A stretch of DNA of 64,000 nt from Nocardioides allogilvus (GCF_003047285.1 NZ_PZYX01000001.1:1-64000), one strand, 5' to 3'; positions 55,477-64,000 are shown, counted from the stretch's first letter. Notes: generated by a model not told the origin, from the sequence alone. A program made the numbers and translations.

Positions 55477-56496
55477 ATGCAGCCCCTCGTCCTCACCCGT
55501 GACCCGTCGCTCCTCGACGACCTGGCCCGGCTCGCCGCCGGGGCCGGAGTGCGGCTCGACGTGCGCGGCGACCCGGTCGCCGCCCTCGCGTCGTGGTCGG
55601 TGGCGCCGCTCGTGGTCGTCGGCGACGACCTGGTGGGTGAGGTGGCGGCCGTCGCGCCACCGCAGCGGGCGGGTGTCGTCATCGTCTCCACGGCGCCCGC
55701 GACCGAGGTGTTCCGCCTGGCGCTCGAGCTGGGTGCTGCCTGCGTCGTCGAGCTGCCGGCGGCCGAGGCACACCTGGGCGCGCTGTTCGCGGACGTGGAG
55801 GAGGTGCCGGGTCGCGGCCTCGTCCTCGGGGTCGTCGGCGGGTCCGGAGGTGCGGGTGCCTCGACGCTGGCGTGCGCGCTCGGGCAGGTGGGCGGGCGTG
55901 ACGGCCCCTCGCTGGTGATCGACACCGATCCGGTCGGCCCGGGGCTGGACCGCCTGCTGGGCCTGGACGAGACGGCCGGGGTGCGCTGGCACGACCTGGC
56001 CACCTCCGCCGGCCGGCTCGGGTCCCGCTCCCTGCGCGAGGCGGTGCCGCGCCGCGACGGCGTCGGGGTGCTGACCTGGGCAGCGGGGGCGGCGACACCA
56101 GCGCCGCTCGCGCGGGTGCGAGACGTGCTGGCCGCGGGGCAGCGCGGTCATGCGCTGGTCGTGCTCGACCTCGCCCGTCAGGCGGGTGCCCTGTCGGCCG
56201 AGCTGATGGCGCGGTGCGACCTCGTGCTCGCGGTGACGCCGGCGACGGTCAGCGGGGTGGCGTCGACGATGCGGTTGATCGAGCCGATGGCCGACACTTC
56301 GCGGTGGCGGCTGGCGGCCCGGCGAGGTCCCGTTCCGGTGCGTGACCTCGCTGCCGCGACGGGCGTCCCACTGGCCTTCGAGGTGCCCGAGCAACGAGGG
56401 CTCGCCGAGGCCGTCGACCTGGGCCTCGGGCCTGTCCGCCATCGCCGCGCGCCCCTGGGCAGGGCGGTCGCCCGCTTCCTCGCCGAGGTCGCGTGA
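55477..56496 (+). CDS. ssd: septum-site-determining protein Ssd-like, MinD/ParA family
   Basis: 339 residues from ATG 55477. An N-terminal receiver-like domain without phospho-acceptor (about 1-105) precedes a ParA/MinD-fold domain whose P-loop reads GGSGGAGASTLACAL. The signature lysine of KGGxGKT is missing, as is common for Ssd/CpaE-like proteins. They are thought to place or regulate Tad-type machinery and affect septation. It leads the Tad operon, overlapping tadA (GTGATG). Confidence 0.87.
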   Translation: MQPLVLTRDPSLLDDLARLAAGAGVRLDVRGDPVAALASWSVAPLVVVGDDLVGEVAAVAPPQRAGVVIVSTAPATEVFRLALELGAACVVELPAAEAHLGALFADVEEVPGRGLVLGVVGGSGGAGASTLACALGQVGGRDGPSLVIDTDPVGPGLDRLLGLDETAGVRWHDLATSAGRLGSRSLREAVPRRDGVGVLTWAAGAATPAPLARVRDVLAAGQRGHALVVLDLARQAGALSAELMARCDLVLAVTPATVSGVASTMRLIEPMADTSRWRLAARRGPVPVRDLAAATGVPLAFEVPEQRGLAEAVDLGLGPVRHRRAPLGRAVARFLAEVA

Positions 56497-57647
56497 TGGC
56501 AGACCTGGATGTCGGACTGGTCGACGACGTGCGCGAGCGGCTGGCCGCGACGCCCGGCGACCTGTCGCCGCACCGCGTCGCCGAGGCGATGCGCGCGGCC
56601 GGTCGACCGGTCGGTGACGCCACCGTGCTGGCCGTCCACGACGCGCTGCGTCGCGACGTCCTCGGCTCTGGTCCGCTCGAGCCGCTGCTGCGCCGGACCG
56701 GCGTCACCGACGTGCTGGTCAACGGGCCCGACCAGGTGTGGATCGACGACGGCGAGGGACTGCGGCTGACGTCGGTGCGCTTCCGTGACGACGCTGCCGT
56801 GCGGCGGCTCGCGCAGCGCCTCGCCTCGACCGGGGGCCGCCGGCTCGACGACGCCACCCCCTATGCCGACGTGCGGCTGCCCGACGGCACCCGCTTCCAC
56901 GCGGTGTTGGCGCCGACGGCTCGCCCCGGCACGACGATCTCGCTGCGCGTCCCCTCGGCGCGGGCCTTCTCGCTGGACGACCTGGCGGCAGCAGGGTCGG
57001 TCAGCCCCGAGTGCGGCGAGGTGCTGCGCGCGATCGTCGGGTCCCGGCTGGCCTTCCTGATCAGCGGCGGGACCGGATCGGGCAAGACCACCCTCCTCGC
57101 GGCCCTGTTGGGACTGGTGGACCCGACCGAGCGGTTGGTGCTCGTCGAGGACGCCAGCGAGCTGCGCCCCGCCCACCCGCACGTGCTCGGCCTGGAGGCG
57201 CGCCCACCCAACATCGAGGGCGCGGGCGAGATCACCATGCACACGCTGGTCCGGCAGGCGCTGCGGATGAGGCCGGACCGGCTCGTGGTGGGGGAGGTGC
57301 GCGGTGCCGAGGTGGTGGACATGCTGGCCGCCCTCAACACCGGTCACGCCGGTGGCTGCGGCACCCTGCACGCCAACTCCGCGAGCGACGTGCCGGCCCG
57401 GATCGAGGCGCTCGCCGCGGCCGCCGGTCTGCCCCGCGCGGCGGCCCACAGCCAGCTCGCCTCCGCGCTCGATGCGGTCATCCACGTCGCCAGGGCGTCC
57501 GACGGGCGGCGCCACGTCAGCCAGGTCGGAGTGCCGGTGCGCACCGAGTCCGGGACGGTGACCATCGCCACGGCGGTCGCCTTCGGTAGCGACGGCCGGA
57601 CGACCCGCGGGCCGGCGTCGGTGCTGCTGGCCGAGCGGATCGGCTGA
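56496..57647 (+). CDS. tadA: TadA/CpaF-type secretion ATPase
   Basis: 383 residues. Motor ATPase of Flp/Tad pilus assembly. Walker A SGGTGSGKTTLLAALLG (about 193-208), Asp box LVEDASELRP, Walker B RPDRLVVGEVRGAEVVDML and the His box GHAGGCGTLHANS are intact. ATG 56496 (GTG 56493 also possible) overlaps ssd. Next gene tadB overlaps by one base. Confidence 0.95.
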   Translation: MADLDVGLVDDVRERLAATPGDLSPHRVAEAMRAAGRPVGDATVLAVHDALRRDVLGSGPLEPLLRRTGVTDVLVNGPDQVWIDDGEGLRLTSVRFRDDAAVRRLAQRLASTGGRRLDDATPYADVRLPDGTRFHAVLAPTARPGTTISLRVPSARAFSLDDLAAAGSVSPECGEVLRAIVGSRLAFLISGGTGSGKTTLLAALLGLVDPTERLVLVEDASELRPAHPHVLGLEARPPNIEGAGEITMHTLVRQALRMRPDRLVVGEVRGAEVVDMLAALNTGHAGGCGTLHANSASDVPARIEALAAAAGLPRAAAHSQLASALDAVIHVARASDGRRHVSQVGVPVRTESGTVTIATAVAFGSDGRTTRGPASVLLAERIG

Positions 57648-58414
57648 TGACGGGCCTGGCCGCGGCGCTCGCCGGGATCGCGGCGTGGCTGCTGCTCCCG
57701 CCGGCCCCGGCACTCAGCCCGGCGTGGTCGTGGCGACCGGTGCTGCTCGCAGGGGCCGCGCTCGGCGGCTGGGGGCTGGCGAGCGGCGGGGTGCCGATGC
57801 GTGCGGCGGTGGTCGCAGGGGCCGGTGCGGTCGCGACCGCAGGCGGTCGGCTGGTCTGGCAGCGCCGCCGGGAGCGACGCGAGCGCGGTGTGGCGGCGGC
57901 CGGGGTGCTCGACGCGTGCGAGGTGCTGGCCGCCGAGCTGGCCGCGGGCCGGCCTCCCGGGCACGCGCTGGCCGAGGCCGCCCGCCGCTGGTCAGGCCTC
58001 TCGCCGGTCGTCGACGCGTGGTCGCTGGGCTCCGACGTGCCGGCCGCCCTGCGCCGCGTCGCCGGCGTGCCGGGTGCGGGCGACCTCCGCGTGGTCGCCG
58101 CGGCCTGGCAGGTCGCCCACCACTCCGGCAACGGCCTGGCCCACGCCGTCTCGCGGGTCGCGACGCGGATCCGCGCCCAGCGCCAGACCCAGCGGGTGGT
58201 CACCTCCGAGCTCGCGTCTGCCCGTGCCACCGCGCGGCTGGTCGCGGCCCTGCCCGTCGTCGCGCTCGGGATGGGGTCGGGAGCGGGCGGCGACCCCTGG
58301 CAGTTCCTCCTCGACACCCCGGTGGGGTGGGGCTGCCTGGTGGGCGGGCTCACCTTCGCGGTCGCCGGGCTGTGGTGGATCGAGGCCATCGCCGACCAGG
58401 CAGATCCACGATGA
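57647..58414 (+). CDS. tadB: TadB-like type II secretion F-domain membrane protein
   Basis: 255 residues with N-terminal hydrophobic helices (about 1-65), a cytosolic T2SSF domain (about 80-180: LDACEVLAAELAAGRPPGHA, VSRVATRIRAQRQTQRVV) and two C-terminal membrane helices (about 190-250). Inner-membrane platform of the pilus. Overlaps tadC by ATGA. Confidence 0.9.
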   Translation: MTGLAAALAGIAAWLLLPPAPALSPAWSWRPVLLAGAALGGWGLASGGVPMRAAVVAGAGAVATAGGRLVWQRRRERRERGVAAAGVLDACEVLAAELAAGRPPGHALAEAARRWSGLSPVVDAWSLGSDVPAALRRVAGVPGAGDLRVVAAAWQVAHHSGNGLAHAVSRVATRIRAQRQTQRVVTSELASARATARLVAALPVVALGMGSGAGGDPWQFLLDTPVGWGCLVGGLTFAVAGLWWIEAIADQADPR

Positions 58415-59115
58415 GCGTGCTGGCGGCGGTCGCCGCCGCGATGGCAGCCCTGCTCGCGTTCCCGCCCGGTCCGCGGCTGCGGCCTGCGCGGATCCCGTCG
58501 ACGGAGACGGGTGCCCGCCCCGGCCGCTGGCGCCCGGTGCTCTGCCTGTTCGCCGGCGTGGGTGCCGGCCTGTTCGTCGGAGGACCGGTCGGTGTCGCGG
58601 TCGCCCCTCTCGCTGCCGCCGGGGCGTGGATCGCGCTCGGACGCGCGGAGCCGGTCGCCGTACGCCGGGAGCGCGAGGTGGCAGCCCGCGAGCTGCCGCA
58701 CGTCGTCGACCTGTTCGCGTGCGCGCTGCGCTCCGGAGCGTCCCCGCAGGGCGCCCTGGCCGCCGTCCTGGGTGCGTCCCCCGGCCCGACCGCGAAGCGC
58801 CTGGACGGCTCGCTCGCGCGCCTCCGGATGGGGGTCGACCCGGTGCTCGTCTGGGGTGGGCTGGGGGACAACGACGTCCTCGCTCCACTCGGACGCACCC
58901 TCGCCCGGGCGGAGACCAGCGGCAGCTCGGTTGCCGACGCGGTCGAGCGCCTCGCCGACGAGCTCGAGCGGTCGGCGTCGGCCGCGGTCGAGGACCGGGC
59001 GCGCGCGGTCGGGGTGAAGGCAGCGGTGCCGCTGGGGCTGTGCCTGCTGCCGGCCTTCCTGCTGATCGGCATCGTGCCGACCGTGGCCGGGCTGCTCACG
59101 TCCCTGGCTCCATGA
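58411..59115 (+). CDS. tadC: TadC-like type II secretion F-domain membrane protein
   Basis: 234 residues, shorter than classical TadC. Two N-terminal helices, then a T2SSF domain (about 85-200: ELPHVVDLFACALRSGASPQ, LGRTLARAETSGSSVADAVE, DELERSASAAVEDRARAVGVK) and a C-terminal helix pair. Partner of TadB in the pilus platform. Its stop overlaps the start of a frameshifted small gene (ATGA). Confidence 0.9.
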   Translation: MSVLAAVAAAMAALLAFPPGPRLRPARIPSTETGARPGRWRPVLCLFAGVGAGLFVGGPVGVAVAPLAAAGAWIALGRAEPVAVRREREVAARELPHVVDLFACALRSGASPQGALAAVLGASPGPTAKRLDGSLARLRMGVDPVLVWGGLGDNDVLAPLGRTLARAETSGSSVADAVERLADELERSASAAVEDRARAVGVKAAVPLGLCLLPAFLLIGIVPTVAGLLTSLAP

Positions 59116-59323
59116 GCGTTGTCGCGGTCACTTTGACAGTGGCGGGGACGACGACGTCAACGTGTGGATCAACCGCATGCCCAGCGGCACCCACGTGATG
59201 TGCGGCGTCCCCGACACGGTGACGGCCGTCGGCAACGTCCGAGGGTTCTTCGAGCACGTGCGGGCCACGCTGCACGCCCACCTCGACGAGTCGAGGTCCG
59301 CGGAGGCGCTCGCGGGCGTGTAG
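59112..59323 (+). pseudogene. small gene of the Tad operon with a one-base frameshift
   Basis: ATG 59112 overlaps the tadC stop and reads MSVVAVT. A different frame then reads FDSGGDDDVNVWINRMPSGT onwards to ...RATLHAHLDE and stops at 59323. Adding one base near 59129-59134 would join both into a single 70-residue protein, and 212 bases plus one is exactly 71 codons. In the current frame the product stops after 28 residues. The downstream part could also be read from GTG 59162 (53 residues). Function unknown. Confidence 0.55.
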
Positions 59324-59331
59324 TCGCGGCC

Positions 59332-59348
59332 CGGTCGGGTCCCGACCG
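59332..59348 (+). terminator. short hairpin before the pilin-like gene
   Basis: CGGTCGG and CCGACCG pair around GTC in the 174-base gap between the frameshifted gene and DUF4244. Could attenuate transcription ahead of the pilin. No other gene is seen in this gap. Confidence 0.3.
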
Positions 59349-59497
59349 TCCCGATCGCGGGCCACCTTCCGTGCACAGGCCGGGTGCGGGGCGGGTCGTC
59401 CACAGGGGCCGGGGTCGTCGCCGACGCGATGGGGGTGGTCCGTCGCAGAGTCGGGGCGAGGGCCCGCATCGGGCGGGCCAGGACCGAGAGGCATCCC

Positions 59498-59710
59498 ATG
59501 ACCGACCACGCTCCCACCCTGCGCGCGCTGCCGAGTCGCGCGAGCTCGACCGCCGACGAGCGCGGCATCACCACAGCCGAGTACGCCGTCGGCACGGCCG
59601 CCGGTGCCGGCTTCGCCGGCCTGCTCTACAAGCTGCTCAGCGGTGGCTTCGGCGACCAGCTCCTCAAGACCCTGTTCGACCACGTCCTGGGACTCCTGGG
59701 GATCAAGTGA
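59498..59710 (+). CDS. DUF4244 protein, Flp-pilin-like
   Basis: 70 residues. DERGITTAEYAVGTAAGAGFAG has the prepilin pattern: Gly before the cleavage point, a Glu at +5, then a hydrophobic stretch (about 27-45). DUF4244 is the actinobacterial counterpart of Flp pilin and probably the major pilus subunit. ATG 59498 has GAGAGG upstream. No prepilin peptidase gene is in the window. Overlaps the TadE-like gene by GTGA. Confidence 0.9.
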   Translation: MTDHAPTLRALPSRASSTADERGITTAEYAVGTAAGAGFAGLLYKLLSGGFGDQLLKTLFDHVLGLLGIK

Positions 59711-60078
59711 TCCCACGTCCGCGAGGGCGCGCAGGCGAGCGCGGCGCAGTGACTGCCGAGCTCGCGCTCGGACTGCCGCTGTTGCTGGCTGTCACGGTCG
59801 GGCTGGTCTGGCTGCTGGCAGCGGCCTCCGCCCAGATCCGGGTCGTCGATGCGGCGCGCGAGTCGGCGCGATCCATCGCGCGCGGCGACTCCGAGCCGGC
59901 GGCCCGGGCCGTGGCGACGCGGATCGCGCCGACCGGCGCGGCCATCGACGTGGCGCTCGAGGGCGGCCGCGTGTCCGTCACGGCGAGTGCCGAGGTGGAC
60001 GGCCCCGGCGGGCTGTTCGACTTCCTGCCCGGCGTGACCGTCAGCTCGCGTGCCGTCGCCGTGCTGGAGGAGGCATGA
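59707..60078 (+). CDS. TadE-family pilus protein
   Basis: 123 residues. GERGAVTAELALGLPLLLAV (Gly-x4-Glu prepilin-like signature, then a membrane helix) followed by a periplasmic domain (QIRVVDAARESARSIARGD). TadE proteins are minor pseudopilins. GTG 59707. Overlaps the next gene by ATGA. Confidence 0.9.
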   Translation: MIPRPRGRAGERGAVTAELALGLPLLLAVTVGLVWLLAAASAQIRVVDAARESARSIARGDSEPAARAVATRIAPTGAAIDVALEGGRVSVTASAEVDGPGGLFDFLPGVTVSSRAVAVLEEA

Positions 60079-60446
60079 ACGGTCCGGCCCGGTCACGGCC
60101 CGGGGACGAGCGCGGAGCGGCGACCGTTGTCGTGCTGGCCGTCAGCGGGTTGCTGATGTTCGTCGGGCTCGGCCTGTCCGGGGTGGCGGCCATCGTCGTC
60201 ACCCAGCGGTCAGCGCAGGCAGCAGCCGATCTGGCCGCACTGGCCGGGGCGTCTGCCGCGGTCGCGGGTGCGGACGCGTGCGCGGCGGCCGGTCGGATCG
60301 CTGCCGACAACGGGGCCGCGCTCGCGGCGTGCCGGCTGACGGGAAGGGTCGTGACCGTCGCTGTGCGCGTCGACGGGCCACGACTCGTCGATCGTCGCTA
60401 CGACGTCACGGCCGAGGCCCGCGCGGGGCCTGCGGTGTCGGGGTGA
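60075..60446 (+). CDS. Rv3654c-like TadE/TadG-type protein
   Basis: 123 residues. DERGAATVVVLAVSGLLMFV (again a Gly...membrane-helix start) then VVTQRSAQAAADLAALAGAS, typical of the TIGR03816/helicase-secretion-neighbourhood proteins. Probably another minor pilus component. Last of the seven-gene Tad run; a convergent gene follows. Confidence 0.87.
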   Translation: MNGPARSRPGDERGAATVVVLAVSGLLMFVGLGLSGVAAIVVTQRSAQAAADLAALAGASAAVAGADACAAAGRIAADNGAALAACRLTGRVVTVAVRVDGPRLVDRRYDVTAEARAGPAVSG

Positions 60447-60452
60447 GGGGTC

Positions 60453-60758
60453 TCAGATCCGCTCGTCGGGGGTGGTGTCGTCCGAGCGCCGCTCGGCCTC
60501 CGCGCGGTCGAGCCGCTCGCTGAGCTTGTTCAGCTCCTTGCGCTCTTTGCGCTGGGCGATGCTGCGCTGGGTGCCCCACTTGAGGATCGACAGCCCCAGC
60601 AGGATGGCGGCCCCCGAGGCGACGCCGACGAAGAAGCTCTCCAGGGTGTTGACCTCGAAGCCGAGCAGCTCACCGCCCGCTCCGGGCTCGCTGACGAACA
60701 GCGCTGCCAGGATCGCGCCCGCGCCGACGATGATGAGGAGGATTCCGAGAATGACCAT
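60453..60758 (-). CDS. two-helix membrane protein with coiled-coil tail
   Basis: 101 residues: transmembrane helices at about 2-22 and 40-62, then a charged helix (RKERKELNKLSERLDRAEAE) likely to form a coiled coil. The layout resembles LapA-like or septum-associated small proteins, but no family is certain. ATG 60758. Confidence 0.75.
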   Translation of the reverse strand: MVILGILLIIVGAGAILAALFVSEPGAGGELLGFEVNTLESFFVGVASGAAILLGLSILKWGTQRSIAQRKERKELNKLSERLDRAEAERRSDDTTPDERI

Positions 60759-60767
60759 GGCGGCAGG

Positions 60768-63152
60768 CTACTCGGCGCGGGCGCCGGCGAGGAGCAGGTC
60801 GAGCAGCGCGATGGCGCCGGCCTTGTCGAGCGGGTTGTTCTGGTTGCCACACTTCGGCGACTGGATGCACGACGGACAACCCGACTCGCACTCACAGCTG
60901 GCGATGGTCTCGCGCGTGGCCGTGAGCCACTCGAAGGCCGCGTGGAACCCGCGCTCGGCGAAGCCTGCACCACCCGGGTGGCCGTCGTAGACGAACACCG
61001 TGAGGCGACCCGTGTCGGGGTGCATCGCGGTGGAGACGCCGCCGATGTCCCACCGGTCGCAGGTGGCGAAGAGTGGCAGCAGCCCGATCGAGCAGTGCTC
61101 CGCGGCGTGCGCCGCACCCGGGACGTCGGCCGCGACCAGGTCACTCTCGAGGAGCGCGTCGCCCGGCACCGTCCACCACACGGCGGTCGTCCGCAGCGAC
61201 CGCTCGGGCAGGTCCAGCGGCTCCTCGCTGATCACCTCGCCGCTCGGTTGCCGTCGCTTGAGGAAGGAGACGACCTGGTGCGTGACGTCGACCTCGCCCA
61301 TCGACAGGCGGCAGTCGTGCCAGTCGCGGTGCGCGCGCTCGGCGACGATCGAGATGTCGGTGACCTCCCGGGCCGACGTCGAGTAGGGCAGGTCGGCGGG
61401 GTGCATCACTGCGACGTGCTCCTCGAGGTCGAGCGACTCGACGAGCCAGGTCTCGCCGCGGTGGACGTAGACGGCGCCGGGGTGGGCCGTGCCGTGCGAG
61501 CTCGACCCGTCGACGGTGCCGACCACGCGCCCGGTCTCCGACTCGATCAGCTGGACCTGGGCGCCTCCGCTCGACCGGATGTCGGCGAGGTCGCTGGCCC
61601 GGCGACGGTCGGTCCAGAACCAGCCCTGCGGGCGCTTGCGCAACAGCCCACCCTCGGTGAGCCGGTCGACGACGGCCCGGGCGCCGTCGCCGAACAGGGG
61701 CAGGTCGCTGAGTGCCAGCGGGTGTTCCTGGGCCGCGGCGCACAGGTGTGGTCCGAGCACATAGGGGTTGCCGGGATCGAAGACTGTGGCCTCGACAGGC
61801 TGGCCGAGCAGCGCCTCGGGATGGTTGACGAGATAGGTGTCCAGCGGGTCCGCGCCGGCCACCAGCACGCCGAGCGCGTCCTGGGCGCCGCGGCCCGCGC
61901 GCCCGACCTGCTGCCACAGCGCCGCCCTGGTCCCGGGGAAGCCCGCGATCAGCACGGCGTCGAGCCCACTGATGTCGATGCCCAGCTCGAGGGCGTTCGT
62001 GGCAGCCAGCCCGGTCAGGTCACCGCGACGCAGCGCCGCCTCCAGCTCGCGGCGTTCCTCGGGGAGGTAGCCGCCGCGGTAGGACGCCACCCGGGCCGGC
62101 AACGACGGGTCGACGTCGGCGAGGAGCTCGGCGGCCGTCGCGGCCACCTGCTCGGCTCCCCGGCGGGAGCGGACGAAGGCCAGCGTGCGGATGTCCTCGG
62201 CGACGAGGTCGGCGAGCAGGTCGGCGACCTCGGAGGAGGCCGCGCGCCGCACGGGCGCACCGTTCTCCCCGGCGTAGCTCGTGAACGGTGGCTCCCACAG
62301 CAGCAGCGAGACCTGCCCGCGCGGCGAGTGGTCGGCGGTGATGGCGAGCACGTCGTGCCCGGTGAGCCGACCGGCGGCGACCTCCGGGTCGGCGACGGTG
62401 GCGGAGGCGAGGATGAAGGTGGGGTTGGCGCCGTACATCGCGCAGATGCGACGCAGCCGCCGCAGGACGTGGGCGACGTGGGCGCCGAAGACGCCGCGGT
62501 AGTGGTGGCACTCGTCGACCACGACGTAGCGCAACGACCCGAGGAAGGCCGCCCAGTGGGCGTGCCGGGGGAGCAGCGAGTGGTGCAGCATGTCGGGGTT
62601 GGTCAGGACGTATTCGCCGAAGTCGCGGGTCCAGTCGCGCTGCTCGCGGGTGCTGTCGCCGTCGTGGGTGCAGGCGCGCACGTCGAGGCCCAGGGCGGCG
62701 ATGTTGGTCAGCTGGTCGTTGGCGAGTGCCTTGGTCGGCGCGAGGTAGAGGACACCCGCCCCGCGCTCGCCGCGTCGGCCCCGCCCCTCGCGGATGGCCG
62801 TGAGGGCCGGCAGCTGGTAGGCCATCGACTTGCCCGAGGCGGTGCCGGTGGAGAGCACGACGTGCTGGCCGGAGTGGGCGGCGTCCGCGGCGACGGCCTG
62901 GTGCTGCCAGGGGGTCGTCGCACCGGCCCGCTCGAAGGCGGCCCGCACGTCGTCGGCGACCCAGTCCGGCCACGGCGCGAACACGGCCGGCCGGGGCGCC
63001 ACCACCTCGAGATGACGCAGCCTGCCCTCGCGGCCCGGCACCGCCGTCAGGCGCGCCACGACCTCGTCCACCCGGCGATGCTGGGGTCCGTCGAGGGTGC
63101 TCACGTTGCGCAGTGTCGCAAACGGCACCGACACCGGAGCGCCGCGGCTCAT
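60768..63152 (-). CDS. DEAD/DEAH-type helicase with DUF1998 zinc-binding end (MrfA-like)
   Basis: 794 residues. Superfamily 2 helicase: Walker [18 protein letters not shown] (about 100), DECH box [13 protein letters not shown], motif [11 protein letters not shown], and motif [11 protein letters not shown]. The C-terminal DUF1998 domain has four cysteines in [20 protein letters not shown]. This is the YprA/MrfA family of mitomycin-lesion repair helicases and the Rv3649 ortholog. Gene-adjacent to the Tad locus in many actinobacteria. Confidence 0.93.
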   Translation of the reverse strand: MSRGAPVSVPFATLRNVSTLDGPQHRRVDEVVARLTAVPGREGRLRHLEVVAPRPAVFAPWPDWVADDVRAAFERAGATTPWQHQAVAADAAHSGQHVVLSTGTASGKSMAYQLPALTAIREGRGRRGERGAGVLYLAPTKALANDQLTNIAALGLDVRACTHDGDSTREQRDWTRDFGEYVLTNPDMLHHSLLPRHAHWAAFLGSLRYVVVDECHHYRGVFGAHVAHVLRRLRRICAMYGANPTFILASATVADPEVAAGRLTGHDVLAITADHSPRGQVSLLLWEPPFTSYAGENGAPVRRAASSEVADLLADLVAEDIRTLAFVRSRRGAEQVAATAAELLADVDPSLPARVASYRGGYLPEERRELEAALRRGDLTGLAATNALELGIDISGLDAVLIAGFPGTRAALWQQVGRAGRGAQDALGVLVAGADPLDTYLVNHPEALLGQPVEATVFDPGNPYVLGPHLCAAAQEHPLALSDLPLFGDGARAVVDRLTEGGLLRKRPQGWFWTDRRRASDLADIRSSGGAQVQLIESETGRVVGTVDGSSSHGTAHPGAVYVHRGETWLVESLDLEEHVAVMHPADLPYSTSAREVTDISIVAERAHRDWHDCRLSMGEVDVTHQVVSFLKRRQPSGEVISEEPLDLPERSLRTTAVWWTVPGDALLESDLVAADVPGAAHAAEHCSIGLLPLFATCDRWDIGGVSTAMHPDTGRLTVFVYDGHPGGAGFAERGFHAAFEWLTATRETIASCECESGCPSCIQSPKCGNQNNPLDKAGAIALLDLLLAGARAE

Positions 63153-63186
63153 CCCCAGGTCATGGGTGGGCCTGCGTGGATGCCGT

Positions 63187-63206
63187 GAGTCATGGTTTGA
63201 TGACTC
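63187..63206. promoter_or_regulatory. inverted repeat before the STAS gene
   Basis: GAGTCAT and ATGACTC flank GGTTTG, 57 bases upstream of the STAS start and between divergent genes. It could be an operator; regulator unknown. Confidence 0.35.
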
Positions 63207-63262
63207 TCGGCAGCATTCGGGGCGTCCTGCTTCGAGTGGAGTTCTTCCGAATCGGAGCAGTC

Positions 63263-63598
63263 GTGGATCTGACCCTTGCGACCCGCGAGGAAGACGGTCG
63301 CGCCATCGTCGCGGTCGGCGGTGAGATCGATGTCTACACCGCGCCCAAGCTGCGCGACCAGATCACCGAGCTCGTCAGTGGCGGCTCCTACCACATCGTG
63401 ATCGACCTCGAGGCCGTCGAGTTCCTCGACTCCACCGGCCTCGGTGTGCTCGTCGGCGGCCTGAAGAAGGTCCGCGCCCACGACGGCTCGCTCGAGCTGA
63501 TCTGCTCCCAGGAGCGACTGCTCAAGATCTTCCGCATCACCGGGCTGGCGAAGGTGTTCGTGATCCACGACTCCGTCGACCCGTCCGTCGCTCGCTGA
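63263..63598 (+). CDS. STAS-domain anti-sigma factor antagonist (BldG/RsfA-like)
   Basis: 111 residues, a single STAS domain: [40 protein letters not shown] with the phosphorylatable serine in FLDSTGLG (about residue 57), and [16 protein letters not shown]. In the unphosphorylated form such proteins bind an anti-sigma kinase and free a sigma factor. GTG 63263 has GGAGC six bases upstream. No cognate kinase gene is in the window. Confidence 0.92.
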   Translation: MDLTLATREEDGRAIVAVGGEIDVYTAPKLRDQITELVSGGSYHIVIDLEAVEFLDSTGLGVLVGGLKKVRAHDGSLELICSQERLLKIFRITGLAKVFVIHDSVDPSVAR

Positions 63599-63664
63599 CG
63601 CTCGCTCGTCGATCGCACGTCGCCGTACGGCGGTGCGGTCGTTCCGGCATGCCCGGAACACGCA

Positions 63665-63716
63665 TGTGATGTGTGACACAGCCGTCCGCGTGATCCGGGT
63701 CACAGGTGCGTAGACT
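63665..63716 (+). promoter_or_regulatory. hppA promoter with two Crp-like sites
   Basis: TGTGATGTGTGACACA (63665-63680) and CGTGATCCGGGTCACA (63689-63704) each differ from TGTGA-N6-TCACA by one base; centres are 24 bp apart. TAGACT (63711-63716) is a likely -10 element. The second site overlaps the -35 region, so Crp could repress, with the first site adding cooperativity. Confidence 0.5.
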
Positions 63717-63760
63717 CCCGCGCGTTCGTACTTAGACGTTCCACTCCCAGGAGGACGCAC

Positions 63761-64000
63761 ATGACCGGGATCGATCCCGCTGTCGTGACGCTCACGGGCA
63801 CCAACCAGCTTCTGGTCATCGTCGTCCTCGCGATCGCGCTCGGCGCGCTCGCGATGGCGGTGGTGTTCCGCAAGCAGGTGTTGGCCGCCGGTGAAGGCAC
63901 CGACAACATGAAGACCATCGCCCTAGCTGTCCAGGAAGGCGCCAACGCCTACCTGACCCGGCAGTTCCGCACCCTCGGCATCTTCGCGGTGATCGCGTTC
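63761..64000 (+). CDS. hppA: K+-insensitive-type membrane H+-pyrophosphatase, 5' part
   Basis: The first 80 codons are present; the gene continues past the window. TNQLLVIVVLAIALGALAMA is a membrane helix, and IALAVQEGANAYLTRQFRTL is the conserved segment of membrane-bound pyrophosphatases (QEGAxAYLxRQ). The enzyme couples PPi hydrolysis to ion pumping. Subtype cannot be decided from this part. AGGAGG-like sequence lies upstream of ATG 63761. Confidence 0.92.
   Translation, partial: MTGIDPAVVTLTGTNQLLVIVVLAIALGALAMAVVFRKQVLAAGEGTDNMKTIALAVQEGANAYLTRQFRTLGIFAVIAF

Overview
The window is high-GC DNA with many GTG and TTG starts, a WhiB protein, mycothiol-type enzymes, a DUF4244/TadE pilus locus and IS481/IS256 elements. 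It comes from an actinobacterium, most likely Nocardioides or a close relative in the Nocardioidaceae (inferred from protein and gene-order recall, not from a search). From about 5.5 kb to 63 kb much of the gene order matches, from memory, the Mycobacterium tuberculosis block Rv3721c-Rv3649: dnaX, ybaB, recR, ask, asd, then metallophosphoesterase, ponA2, whiB4, two Get3-like ATPases, RidA, MBL hydrolase, crp, nth, TlpA, Nudix, marP, acs, the Rv3662/Rv3661/ssd/Tad genes and the Rv3649 helicase.

Region by region. 1-5.5 kb is a mobile, decayed flank: the edge of a probable IS3-type element, a GGDEF-EAL protein whose 5' end may be lost, a frameshifted IS256-type transposase remnant, a decayed DUF5667-like fragment, and an excisionase / XRE regulator / tyrosine integrase set abutting the 3' end of tRNA-Ser(GGA). 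5.6-12.2 kb is core: SRP RNA, dnaX, ybaB, recR, DUF5063, lysC-asd. 12.2-14.6 kb has a Pro/Glu-rich membrane protein, a tandem palindrome, an orphan SigK-like ECF sigma factor divergent from ohrR, and tRNA-Pro(CGG). 14.6-21.2 kb is the ponA2-whiB4-Get3 block. 21.3-28 kb is metabolic and accessory: IclR/SCOT pair, MFS exporter with a MerR-type promoter, flavin monooxygenase, cytosine-type permease. 28-36.5 kb runs from a 51-residue gene and RidA through crp, nth, TlpA, Nudix and MarP.

36.6-46.1 kb holds nhaA and a leftward acetate/monocarboxylate module. It comprises a cytosolic LytS-type kinase, a LytTR regulator, a small membrane protein with a sodium/solute symporter, a DUF485 protein with an ActP-like symporter, and acetyl-CoA synthetase. 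46.2-54.2 kb is the least familiar part: a lipoprotein with three unrecognised proteins resembling type VII-secretion-associated genes, an intact IS481-family element, two tandem secreted Ca-binding-repeat paralogues, a methyltransferase and a degenerate Fic protein. 54.2-60.4 kb carries a candidate Ms1/6S-like RNA, a HAD phosphatase, ssd and the Tad pilus genes. 60.4-64 kb has a membrane protein, a DUF1998-type helicase, a STAS anti-sigma antagonist and the start of the H+-pyrophosphatase gene.

The strongest observations are these. (i) The IS481 copy sits exactly in a CTAG that served as overlapping stop codons for two convergent genes, with a 6-bp ACTAGG duplication, so both genes kept a stop. 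(ii) A promoter-stem-terminator layout lies at the conserved genomic position of the actinobacterial Ms1/6S-like RNA. (iii) A MerR-type 19-bp-spacer promoter lies before an MFS gene that has no MerR neighbour. (iv) A two-component system is coupled to two symporters and acs. (v) A one-base frameshift is present in a small gene of the Tad operon. No CRISPR array was seen.
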